A stretch of 6,537 nt of DNA, from contig JADGNT010000294.1 in the NCBI GenBank assembly GCA_017883345.1, positions 1-6,537 on the forward strand, in the 5' to 3' direction. Each line of letters starts with the position of its first letter. Position 1 is the first letter of the stretch. Origin of the DNA: Candidatus Solibacter sp. (GTDB lineage Bacteria; Acidobacteriota; Terriglobia; Bryobacterales; Bryobacteraceae). Positions 1 to 5,393 of this stretch are shown here, piece by piece. Below the pieces are notes generated by a model. The model was not told the origin of the DNA, did not search any database, and saw nothing but the letters and a program-made list of their open reading frames with translations. The position numbers and the translations under genes are program-made.

Positions 1-275
1 CCGTACTTCTTGACGGCCTGCACGGCGGCTTCCTTCACCTTGGGATGCGTGATCAGGTCCAGGTAATCGTTGGACCCGAACATCAGCACTTTGCGGTGCC
101 CCATACGCACTTCGCCAGCCCCACACCCTTCGCGGTCCCCAAAGACCTCGAAGTACATGTAGAGCCCGGCGGCCTGCAAATCACTCGGACGAGTGAAATT
201 TCGGCATTTCTCGAAAATGTCGTTCGAGCCACTGCCCTTTCTTTTGCCGGTGATGTCGCTAGTCGATACGCGCAT
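1..275 (-). CDS. spt: Alpha-oxoamine synthase, probably serine palmitoyltransferase (N-terminal 91 residues, cut by window edge)
   Basis: Only the N-terminus is present: the ATG is at 273-275 and the frame stays open to base 1. Residues 64-91 carry the segment [10 protein letters not shown] followed by THPKVKEAA and a terminal KKYG. This is the typical start of the PLP-dependent alpha-oxoamine synthases (serine palmitoyltransferase, 8-amino-7-oxononanoate synthase, 2-amino-3-ketobutyrate CoA ligase), which join an amino acid to an acyl thioester with loss of CO2. The preceding GLYMYFEVF stretch with a poorly conserved linker resembles bacterial Spt-like enzymes more than BioF. The PLP lysine lies outside the window. 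The gene begins 5 bases after the stop of the acyltransferase gene, with GAGGA just before the ATG, so it is the fifth gene of the operon. The Spt assignment rests mainly on neighbours that look like the later ceramide steps; BioF or Kbl cannot be excluded from this fragment. Confidence 0.78.
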   Translation of the reverse strand, partial: MRVSTSDITGKRKGSGSNDIFEKCRNFTRPSDLQAAGLYMYFEVFGDREGCGAGEVRMGHRKVLMFGSNDYLDLITHPKVKEAAVQAVKKY

Positions 276-280
276 GGTCC

Positions 281-1396
281 TCAGTTCCAATTATAGATTC
301 GATATGTCTTGTAGCGCTTGGCTCCCATCACTTCTAATGAGCGATTCATGAGCACGTTATCCTCAAGAATCCAGGACATCTCGCAGTCGCCAAACCCCAG
401 TTTCCGCGCGTTAGAGACCAACGTGGCGTAGAAACCCGCCGCGAGGCCCGAAGCCCGGTACTCCTCGACGACCCCGAGGGCAAGGACCCGTACATTCTTG
501 ATCAAACGTTGATGATACAGGATTTTGAGCAGCCCCGTCGGGAACAGGCTTCCGTTGGCCGGTTTGAGCGCCTGATTCACGTCGGGCAATGCCAGCGCAA
601 AGCCAACTACCCGGTCCCCCACTTCTCCAATCAGCACCAGATCGGGCTTGAGAATCATCTTCATCTCTTTGCCCATCAGTAAGAATTCTTCGCGTGTCAT
701 GGGGATGAATCCCCAGTTGCGCTGCCACGCCGCTCCATAGACTTCCCATATGCGCGCCACATCGTTCTGGAAGTCCTTCATGTTAATGGGACGAACGCGC
801 ACTCCGGTAGTCTTTAAGGCTCTTTCGGCAACGCGATCGATCTTTTTCATTTCGATGGTGTTGGCGTTGCTCAGGTAGGCGTAGAGATCCATGGCCTTGG
901 TCAGGCCGGCCTGGTCCATTAGCCCCGGATAGTACCGGGGGTTGTAGGTCATCATCACCATCGGCGAAGAATCAAATCCGTCCACCAGCATGCCGCATTC
1001 GTAGTTCGTGGATGGGCTCACCGGGCCGCGCAGGAACGTCGCGCCCCGCTCGAAAACCCATTGACGCGCTCGTTCCAGGAGCGCGCGCGCCACCTCTACG
1101 TTGTCTACACTCTCGAAGAAACCGAAAAATCCGGCGTTCTCTTCATGGAACCGATTGTGGTTCCGGTCGATGATGGCCGCCACGCGACCCGCCACCTTGC
1201 CACCCTCCCGCGCCAGGAAGAACTCCGCTTCCGCGTTGGCATAAAAAGGATGCTTCTCGCGGTCCAACAACTCTTTGACCGCGATGCGCAACTGCGGCAC
1301 CCAATATGGATCGTTACGGTAGATTGTGAAAGGCAGTTCCACAAACTCATGCAGCGCCTTTTTGTTTTTTACTGCCGCAACTTCAATACCTACCAA
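281..1396 (-). CDS. bcerS: Double-GNAT-fold N-acyltransferase, bacterial ceramide synthase-like
   Basis: A 371-residue protein starting at TTG 1394-1396; AAAGGGG at 1403-1409 gives a well-spaced ribosome site, and an in-frame TGA directly upstream rules out a longer start. The N-terminal half has [14 protein letters not shown] (21-34), a GFFGFFES block (89-96) and [12 protein letters not shown] (124-135) followed by MMTYNPRYY (148-156). These mark the large cytosolic GNAT-like proteins of about 370-390 residues. The C-terminal half has a clear acyl-CoA-binding GNAT motif, [14 protein letters not shown] (308-321), then a late ILEDN...[18 protein letters not shown] segment. There is no signal peptide or membrane span. 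In Caulobacter a GNAT-type protein N-acylates the Spt product to make oxidised ceramide. The place here, between CerR-like/PAP2 and Spt-like genes, supports the same role, but the acyl acceptor is inferred. The gene starts immediately after the PAP2 stop codon and in the same frame. Confidence 0.75.
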   Translation of the reverse strand: MVGIEVAAVKNKKALHEFVELPFTIYRNDPYWVPQLRIAVKELLDREKHPFYANAEAEFFLAREGGKVAGRVAAIIDRNHNRFHEENAGFFGFFESVDNVEVARALLERARQWVFERGATFLRGPVSPSTNYECGMLVDGFDSSPMVMMTYNPRYYPGLMDQAGLTKAMDLYAYLSNANTIEMKKIDRVAERALKTTGVRVRPINMKDFQNDVARIWEVYGAAWQRNWGFIPMTREEFLLMGKEMKMILKPDLVLIGEVGDRVVGFALALPDVNQALKPANGSLFPTGLLKILYHQRLIKNVRVLALGVVEEYRASGLAAGFYATLVSNARKLGFGDCEMSWILEDNVLMNRSLEVMGAKRYKTYRIYNWN

Positions 1397-2299
1397 TCAT
1401 AGCCCCTTTGGAGACAGTTTTTGGTACAGCATGGGTGCCGTCATAATCAAAACCGCAGCCGTAACGACGCCGGCCAGCAGGTCAACCGTATAGTGGTATC
1501 GAAGATAAACTGTAGCAAAAATGATGCACGGAGTGTAGGCCAAATAGATCCGGAACCACCGTTTCGAGACCATCCGGCTGCCCCACCACGCCAGGATGGT
1601 GAGTTCCGTGTGGCCGCTCGGAAAGCAATCGTAATGCGCGGATTCCAGGCGGTCGAGGAAGCCCTGCATGGCGTGAAACAACCATAAACCCTGCAACGGA
1701 AAGTGCTGCAAGTGTTTGAGAAGAAAGCGTGGTCCGCGGGCCGGAACCAGCAGGTACCCCACGTACGAGGTCAAAAAACCCAAGACGATTAAGAAAACAT
1801 AATATTGAAAATCCCTGGTTCGCCCCTTGCGCCACAGCACCCAGGCGATGTACAGAAACGCCGGTATAAAAAGGGTGTAGATCGCTTGCAGAAACTCCGT
1901 CAGGACGGGCGTGTGGACGCGCTCCAGCCAGACGGAGGGGTGCGCTCCCCAGATTCGGAAATCGAGATCGGCGAGCCATTGGTCGGCATCGGAGCCGCGC
2001 ACCGCGGGGATGAACAGCGCCATCTCCTTGTAACAGGCGCCGACATAGGGCAGCCAATACCAGTCGCGGAAAAACCCGGAGGTGGCGTTGGGCCGCTTCA
2101 CCTGGTAGACGATCGCCGCGCCGCTAATCAGGTTGGCAGCCAGCAGGGGGAGCGCGTAGGGCAATTTGCTCCACCAGCCGAGGATAACCACGACCTGGCA
2201 GGCAAAATAGGCGAGAATGACCTTGTCGACCGCCCAGAAGCGCGTGTCAGCCTTTAATAGTTCAGGCTTCAATAGGTCAGCCTTTAATACGTCAGCCAA
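1397..2299 (-). CDS. PAP2-superfamily integral membrane protein, AUR1/inositol-phosphorylceramide-synthase-like
   Basis: The protein is 300 residues from TTG 2297-2299, chosen because AAGGAGG stands four bases upstream and because the first membrane span follows at about 27-43. Several further hydrophobic spans follow (about 47-65, 137-156, 165-185, 230-245, 251-265, 274-290). The catalytic signature is CFPSGHT (225-231) and RYHYTVDLLAG (267-277), so H230, H269 and D273 form the expected triad. The second motif fits the H-Y-x-x-D pattern shared by AUR1 and sphingomyelin synthases, and PARGPR (186-191) fits the upstream motif of the PAP2_3 group. Such enzymes move phospho-head-groups between lipids or remove lipid phosphates at the membrane. 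Sitting between CerR-like and ceramide synthase-like genes, it may add a phospho-head-group to ceramide or dephosphorylate a sphingoid intermediate; the sequence does not decide. Its start overlaps the CerR-like gene by 16 bases. Residues 2-18 are encoded by a 15-base tandem repeat. Confidence 0.82.
   Translation of the reverse strand: MADVLKADLLKPELLKADTRFWAVDKVILAYFACQVVVILGWWSKLPYALPLLAANLISGAAIVYQVKRPNATSGFFRDWYWLPYVGACYKEMALFIPAVRGSDADQWLADLDFRIWGAHPSVWLERVHTPVLTEFLQAIYTLFIPAFLYIAWVLWRKGRTRDFQYYVFLIVLGFLTSYVGYLLVPARGPRFLLKHLQHFPLQGLWLFHAMQGFLDRLESAHYDCFPSGHTELTILAWWGSRMVSKRWFRIYLAYTPCIIFATVYLRYHYTVDLLAGVVTAAVLIMTAPMLYQKLSPKGL
1403..1409 (-). promoter_or_regulatory. Ribosome binding site fixing the TTG start of the acyltransferase
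   Basis: On the minus strand AAAGGGG is followed by six bases (CTATGA) and then TTG. The site lies inside the last codons of the PAP2 gene. The only nearby ATG (1398-1400) is out of frame and leads to a stop within six codons, so the TTG is the credible start. Confidence 0.55.
2246..2297 (-). repeat. 15-base tandem repeat, about 3.5 copies, at the cerR-like/PAP2 junction
   Basis: Plus-strand units are GTCAGCCTTTAATAG (2246-2260), TTCAGGCTTCAATAG (2261-2275), GTCAGCCTTTAATAC (2276-2290) and a partial GTCAGCC (2291-2297). On the coding strand they give ADVLK, ADLLK, PELLK and AD at the extreme N-terminus of the PAP2 protein. The last unit also supplies the final codons and TAA of the upstream epimerase gene, so the array spans the gene overlap. 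The unit length keeps the PAP2 frame. Confidence 0.85.
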
Positions 2300-3249
2300 C
2301 CCGCCTCCTTGTACCAAGCCAGGGTTGCCGCCAGGCCCTCGTCCAGCGAAGTCGGCGCCACGAACCCGAGTTCGCTCGCGGCGCGCCCGGTATCGCAGGT
2401 CCACGCCATGCATCGCGCCTCGGCGATCTTTTCGCGCGAGACGATGCCCGGCGTGCCGCTTAAGCGTGCCCAGAGTTCGCCGCAGACCCCCACTGCATTG
2501 GCCACGGCGAACGGTACCGTCAACACGCGCGGCGTCCGCGCCATGATGCGCGCCGCCGACTCCCCCAGTTGGCGCCAGGATACGGGTTTGGCATGCGCCA
2601 GGAAATACGCCCGCCCCGCCGCGCGCGGCGCGCCGGCGGCGGCCAGCAAGCCTTCCACCAGATCCTTGACGTAAATCGCGCTGAACCAGCGCTCGCCGCC
2701 CGAAATCTCCAGCACCAGCCCTTTGGAGATCGATTTCAGCAACTGAAAGACATCCGTATCGCGCGGCCCGTAAACCACCGGCGGCCTCACGATCACTGCG
2801 TCCGGCGCCAGATTGCGCACCACGCGCTCCGCATCCAGCTTGGATTTCCCATAGTGCGTCAGCGGGTGGGGCTCGGCGTCCTCGGCCAGCGGCGCGCCGG
2901 GCGTGGCAGGCCCCATCGCGGCCAGCGAACTGACATGAACCAGCCGCATTCCCCGCCCTGCCATGGCGTGCGCCAGTTGCTCCGTGGCGCGTACGTTGCC
3001 GGTGTAGTAATCCCGCGGGCGCAGCGCTTTGGTGACGCCCGCCAGGTGGATCACGGCATGGGCCCCGCGCAACGCCTCGGCGAGGCCAGCGCCGCTCGCC
3101 AGATCGCCGTAGACGGTCTCCACGCCCGCCGGCAGCGAGCGCGGCACACGGGTGCGGCGCACCAGAGCGCGCACGGTCTCGCCTTTGGCGATGAGCTTTT
3201 CCAGCAGGTGCCTACCGATGAAGCCGGTACCGCCAGTTACCAGAATCAT
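2284..3249 (-). CDS. cerR: NAD(P)-dependent epimerase/dehydratase (extended SDR), CerR-like ceramide reductase
   Basis: The protein has 321 residues and starts at the ATG 3247-3249, because the Rossmann fold begins at residue 2. TGGTGFIG at 5-12 is the extended-SDR cofactor glycine motif. YGDL (47-50) and HLAG (68-71) complete the nucleotide site. HVSS (105-108) gives the catalytic serine and YGKSK (133-137) the Y-x-x-x-K pair. RPPVVYGPRD (155-164) and an IYVKDLVEGL segment (192-201) are standard for the family. No membrane span is clear. The broad family reduces or epimerises nucleotide sugars, sterols and lipids. In Caulobacter a member (CerR) reduces the keto group of 3-oxo-ceramide, which fits this operon; substrate assignment is by context. 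The start shares bases with the DUF3047 stop (TAATG), indicating coupled translation. The gene is visibly more GC-rich than the acyltransferase gene further down the operon. Confidence 0.8.
   Translation of the reverse strand: MILVTGGTGFIGRHLLEKLIAKGETVRALVRRTRVPRSLPAGVETVYGDLASGAGLAEALRGAHAVIHLAGVTKALRPRDYYTGNVRATEQLAHAMAGRGMRLVHVSSLAAMGPATPGAPLAEDAEPHPLTHYGKSKLDAERVVRNLAPDAVIVRPPVVYGPRDTDVFQLLKSISKGLVLEISGGERWFSAIYVKDLVEGLLAAAGAPRAAGRAYFLAHAKPVSWRQLGESAARIMARTPRVLTVPFAVANAVGVCGELWARLSGTPGIVSREKIAEARCMAWTCDTGRAASELGFVAPTSLDEGLAATLAWYKEAGWLTY
2304..2310 (-). promoter_or_regulatory. Strong Shine-Dalgarno AAGGAGG for the PAP2 gene
   Basis: AAGGAGG on the minus strand is a full anti-16S match, followed by CGGG and the TTG at 2297-2299. 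It lies inside the last codons of the epimerase gene (around its KEAG codons) and argues against an earlier ATG at 2413, which would overlap the epimerase by 130 bases. Confidence 0.6.
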
Positions 3250-3908
3250 TACGGCGACGTACTTCGGAAGGCGACCTCGCCGAAATAGCTCTCGGCGGTG
3301 GTGCCCGTATGTTGGGAATTGATCTGGAGGCGCAGACCCTTGACGCGCGGCGCGGTTTTGCCGTAGGCGCGCTCGTAATCGGCGGCGATGTTGCGGCTCT
3401 CCGCAATCCACTTGTTCATGTTGGCGGCGCCGGACTGGCAGACCACGGCAAAAATACGCACCAGCGGAATATTGCTGGCATATTGCATGGTTCCCTGGGG
3501 TGCGCTGCTGTCCCAGATGTAGGTCAGGATTCGCCTATCGGAAAACACCACCAGCACCTGGGCAGCCTGGTCGTCGGTGGAGGCGCGGCGGAAATCGCCC
3601 CCGCCCGGCAGTTGAGCCACCTTCCAGTGCCAGGTCAAAAACGGCATCTGGGCGGGGTCCACATCCACCGAGTGCTCCAGCCCAAAGGAACTCATCACGC
3701 TCTTCAGACGCAGGCAACTTTCGGTTTCCTTGCAGATCGAAATGTCGGGTTGACCGTGGTTCATCTTGATCTGCCAGTCCACGGGCAGACGTCCCGCAGC
3801 CCACTTAGCCGTATTCAATACGATGAAAGCCATCTGGGAGGTGCGTGCCTGGAATAGGAAAACAAGAAAGCTGCAAGCCAGCAGATACTTTTTCAAGAGA
3901 CCTCTCAC
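3249..3908 (-). CDS. Secreted DUF3047-family protein, function unknown
   Basis: From GTG 3906-3908 the protein has 219 residues. Residues 1-25 (RGLLKKYLLACSFLVFLFQ, then ARTSQ) form a signal peptide, so the product is probably exported or periplasmic. DUF3047 signs follow in order: SSFGLEHSVDVDP (73-85), LTWHWKVAQLP (91-101), the acidic DDQAAQVLVVF (112-122), LTYIWDS (128-134), WIAESRNIAADYERAYGK (167-184), then GLRLQINSQHTGTTAESYFGE (191-211). Most family members read MtDtDnT where this one has INSQHTGT, so acidic residues at a possible binding site are replaced. A longer ATG frame opens at 4007 but adds 33 charged, unstructured residues before the signal. TTG 3894-3896, with AGAGG just upstream, is an equally good start (MKKYLLAC...). 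It heads the lipid operon and overlaps the cerR-like gene by one base. No enzymatic role is known to me. Confidence 0.75.
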   Translation of the reverse strand: MRGLLKKYLLACSFLVFLFQARTSQMAFIVLNTAKWAAGRLPVDWQIKMNHGQPDISICKETESCLRLKSVMSSFGLEHSVDVDPAQMPFLTWHWKVAQLPGGGDFRRASTDDQAAQVLVVFSDRRILTYIWDSSAPQGTMQYASNIPLVRIFAVVCQSGAANMNKWIAESRNIAADYERAYGKTAPRVKGLRLQINSQHTGTTAESYFGEVAFRSTSP

Positions 3909-3935
3909 GCGCGTGTGCCGCCGTGCCCTTCTATT

Positions 3936-3965
3936 ACTATCGCATGAATGGCGTGGGTTTTGCCA
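3936..3965 (-). promoter_or_regulatory. Weak candidate promoter for the lipid operon
   Basis: On the minus strand TGGCAA (3960-3965) and GATAGT (3936-3941) are 18 bases apart and sit about 30 bases before the GTG start. The match to the sigma-70 consensus is partial (3 of 6 and 4 of 6). If real it would exclude the longer ATG 4007 start of the DUF3047 gene. Confidence 0.25.
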
Positions 3966-3983
3966 CTGTGGATCGGGTGCTTG

Positions 3984-4059
3984 AACGTTTTCGGGAAGGC
4001 TGGCCATGAATACGCCCCACGGGATACACCGCGTTTTCGTCGTGTGGCGCGAAAACGTT
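3984..4059. repeat. Three copies of CGTTTTCG in inverted arrangement upstream of the lipid operon
   Basis: Plus-strand CGTTTTCG occurs at 3986-3993 and 4032-4039, and its reverse complement CGAAAACG at 4050-4057. The copies at 4032 and 4050 form a perfect 8-bp hairpin with a 10-base loop. The outer copy extends to a 10-bp inverted pair, AACGTTTTCG (3984-3993) with CGAAAACGTT (4050-4059). No T-run follows on the minus strand, so this is not an ordinary terminator for the HEAT gene. It fills the only real intergenic gap before the operon, so an operator or an RNA structure is possible. Confidence 0.6.
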
Positions 4060-4075
4060 TAAGCCCCCGTGTGGA

Positions 4076-4915
4076 TCACTTTCCGCGCGCTTGAATCGCC
4101 TGCGCCGTGAGCGCCGCCTGCCGGGCTACCGATTCCGGCAGCCCCGGCACGGGCCGCGTAAACCGCTGCACGTCTTCCAGATCCTCCGCTTGCCCCACCA
4201 CGTACAGCGCGCGCAGCGCTTCCCAAACGTGATTTTTGTCGGCGGAGAGTTCGGCCAGCGCGTCGCCAGGCGCCACGGCGTCGCCTTCCTTGTGCTCCAG
4301 GGTGCGCACTTCCCCGGGCGCCGGCGACCGCACCTCGCTAGCGCCAACGCGCGCCAGCAGGGTTCCGGGGTTCACGTAGTCCCCCAACTTCAACCGGTAG
4401 CGGACCGGTCCGGCCACGGGCGCTCGCACCGCATAAGGGCGCAGCATGGCCACCAGTTCGCCGCGCGCCGCGCCGTCGCCAAAGCCGGCCAGAGAGAGCG
4501 CTGCGTTGCGCCGCACCATGGGTTCCGGATCGTGGATCAGCCGCCGCAAAGCCTCATGGAACGGCGGATACGCGCGGTCCTGGCCCATGATCCACGCCGC
4601 GGTCTGGCGGATTTCGAGATTCGGACTCGCCGCCTCCGCGATCGCGCGCGGGTACCAGCGGGCGGCATTTCGACGGTGAGAAATCCGCTCGCCCAATTGC
4701 ACCAGCGCATGCTGGATATGCCGCGGCTTGGAGCCGTCCGCGAAGTACGCGTCGAGGTCGGAATCGCTGAGCTGGCGCCCAAACCACGTGTTGTACCAAA
4801 ACAGGAAGGGGAACAGCACCAGCCCGAGCGCAAACAGCGCGATCAATAAATACGCGCGCCGGCCGGGACGCTGGTGTGCTCGGGGAGTTTCCGCTTGCAT
4901 GCGAGAACTCATCAT
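4076..4915 (-). CDS. Membrane-anchored HEAT-repeat protein with inserted lipoyl/HlyD-like hybrid segment
   Basis: The protein has 279 residues. A basic N-terminus (PRAHQRPGRR) precedes one membrane span at 21-42, so the rest probably faces the periplasm. Residues about 64-160 are helical with HEAT character, for example the helix pairs near NLEIRQTAAWIMGQD (99-113) and DPEPMVRRNAALSLAGFGDG (129-148). Residues 162-191 and 195-224 are two similar half-motifs, VRAPVAGPV...GDYVNPGTLLA and VRSPAPGEV...GDAVAPGDALA. These are the halves of a barrel-sandwich (lipoyl/HlyD-like) domain, but there is no E-x-M-K lysine for biotin or lipoate. HEAT-like helices resume at 226-277. The start is the first of two adjacent ATGs; the ribosome site is weak. 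It begins 13 bases after the HicA-Uma2 chimera and could be read from the hicB promoter. The fold suggests a scaffold or an adaptor to an efflux or envelope complex; the function is unknown. Confidence 0.75.
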   Translation of the reverse strand: MMSSRMQAETPRAHQRPGRRAYLLIALFALGLVLFPFLFWYNTWFGRQLSDSDLDAYFADGSKPRHIQHALVQLGERISHRRNAARWYPRAIAEAASPNLEIRQTAAWIMGQDRAYPPFHEALRRLIHDPEPMVRRNAALSLAGFGDGAARGELVAMLRPYAVRAPVAGPVRYRLKLGDYVNPGTLLARVGASEVRSPAPGEVRTLEHKEGDAVAPGDALAELSADKNHVWEALRALYVVGQAEDLEDVQRFTRPVPGLPESVARQAALTAQAIQARGK

Positions 4916-4928
4916 ACCCCAGGCGGGC

Positions 4929-5162
4929 CTAATCGCGATCGAAGAGGGCGTCGAGGGGCACTACGATCTCGGGATCTTCAGTGCGGAGTTCGCTCACTTC
5001 AGAGACTCCGCCCATGGTGCAGCGCCAGGCCTTGCGGGTGCGCGGGTCGATGACCCAGACGTAGCGGACGCCGAAGTTGCCTTCCTGGTCGACTTTTTCG
5101 AAACCGAACTTCGCGAAGATCTTGAGAACGTCCTGCCCGGAGAGGGTCTTAAGCTTTGGCAT
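4929..5162 (-). CDS. Chimeric gene: HicA toxin N-terminus joined to a Uma2 (DUF820) C-terminus
   Basis: A 77-residue protein starts at ATG 5160-5162. Residues 1-29 (MPKLKTLSGQDVLKIFAKFG, then FEKVDQEGN) are a standard HicA mRNA-interferase start. HicA should continue with G-S-H-carrying strands that hold the catalytic histidine. Here the sequence turns at residues 28-33 into FGVRYVWVIDP...AWRCT..GG..EVSELRTE.PE.VVPLDALF, the C-terminal segment of Uma2 proteins. Residues 30-74 match the intact Uma2 encoded at 5519-6016 at 30 of 45 positions. Both halves are truncated: no HicA histidine, and no Uma2 nuclease core (no E, PD or E-V motif). It overlaps hicB by 14 bases, as hicA does in real hicBA pairs. 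It is therefore probably an inactive relic or a repurposed small protein; the reading frame is intact across the junction. Confidence 0.8.
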   Translation of the reverse strand: MPKLKTLSGQDVLKIFAKFGFEKVDQEGNFGVRYVWVIDPRTRKAWRCTMGGVSEVSELRTEDPEIVVPLDALFDRD

Positions 5163-5382
5163 GGACGAGCGGATCGAGTTCGAAGGAGGCGAGCACCGAC
5201 GGATCTTCCGCCAGATCAAGCTCCGCCAGATCCTCGCCCTTTAGGTGAAGGCTGATCGCCTCTCTCAGGTTTTCGGTCAACTCATCGAGGGTCTTGGCCT
5301 GGGTTACGACAGGAAGATCCAAACACTCGGCGACGTACTGTTTTTCGCCTTTGAAAATGCGGACTTGAATGATTTTCTTCAT
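5149..5382 (-). CDS. hicB: HicB-family antitoxin (short form)
   Basis: A 77-residue protein beginning MKKIIQVRIFKGEKQYVAEC, followed by LDLPVVTQAKTLDELTENLREAISL. The pattern of a short strand, Y-V-A-E-C-x-D-L-P-V-x-T-Q-(G/A)-x-T-L-x-E and a helix is the partly degraded RNase-H-like fold of HicB, which binds and blocks HicA. The C-terminus (about 52-77) is acidic and short and shows no ribbon-helix-helix or helix-turn-helix, so it belongs to the HicB forms without an obvious DNA-binding domain. The next gene overlaps it by 14 bases and keeps only the HicA N-terminus, so this antitoxin may have no functional local toxin. No Shine-Dalgarno precedes the ATG; a consensus-like promoter places the predicted RNA start only a few bases upstream. 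Confidence 0.85.
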   Translation of the reverse strand: MKKIIQVRIFKGEKQYVAECLDLPVVTQAKTLDELTENLREAISLHLKGEDLAELDLAEDPSVLASFELDPLVHAKA

Positions 5383-5393
5383 GGTTGGACTTT

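Noticed and set aside
45..296. Plus-strand open frame of 83 codons at the left end
   Set aside because: It is antisense to the oxoamine synthase N-terminus, whose conserved motifs are unmistakable on the minus strand; the plus-strand product shows no family features.
2300..2413. Longer start for the PAP2 gene at ATG 2413
   Set aside because: It would add 38 arginine- and glycine-rich residues read from inside the epimerase gene, and AAGGAGG points to TTG 2299.
2620..2650. GC-only palindromic tract around GCGCGCGGCGCGCCGG
   Set aside because: It encodes an ordinary Ala/Arg/Gly-rich part of the epimerase (AGAPRAAGRA) and needs no regulatory explanation.
2569..3288. Long plus-strand frame (239 codons) opposite the epimerase gene
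   Set aside because: It is an antisense shadow caused by high-GC codon structure; the product is rich in R, H, Q and G without domain motifs.
3250..3411. Longer start for the epimerase gene at 3411
   Set aside because: The Rossmann glycine motif begins at residue 5 from ATG 3249; the extra 54 residues are the wrong-frame reading of the DUF3047 end.
4032..4057. Hairpin after the HEAT gene considered as a rho-independent terminator
   Set aside because: The stem is A/T-rich in the middle and no T-run follows on the minus strand, so an operator-type element is more likely.
4091..4849. Plus-strand frame of 252 codons opposite the HEAT gene
   Set aside because: Arginine-rich low-complexity translation with no ribosome site; the minus strand encodes a coherent membrane/HEAT protein.
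5163..5219. Longer start for the HicA-Uma2 chimera at 5219
   Set aside because: Standard HicA proteins begin MPKLK, which is exactly ATG 5162; the extra residues are hicB read out of frame.
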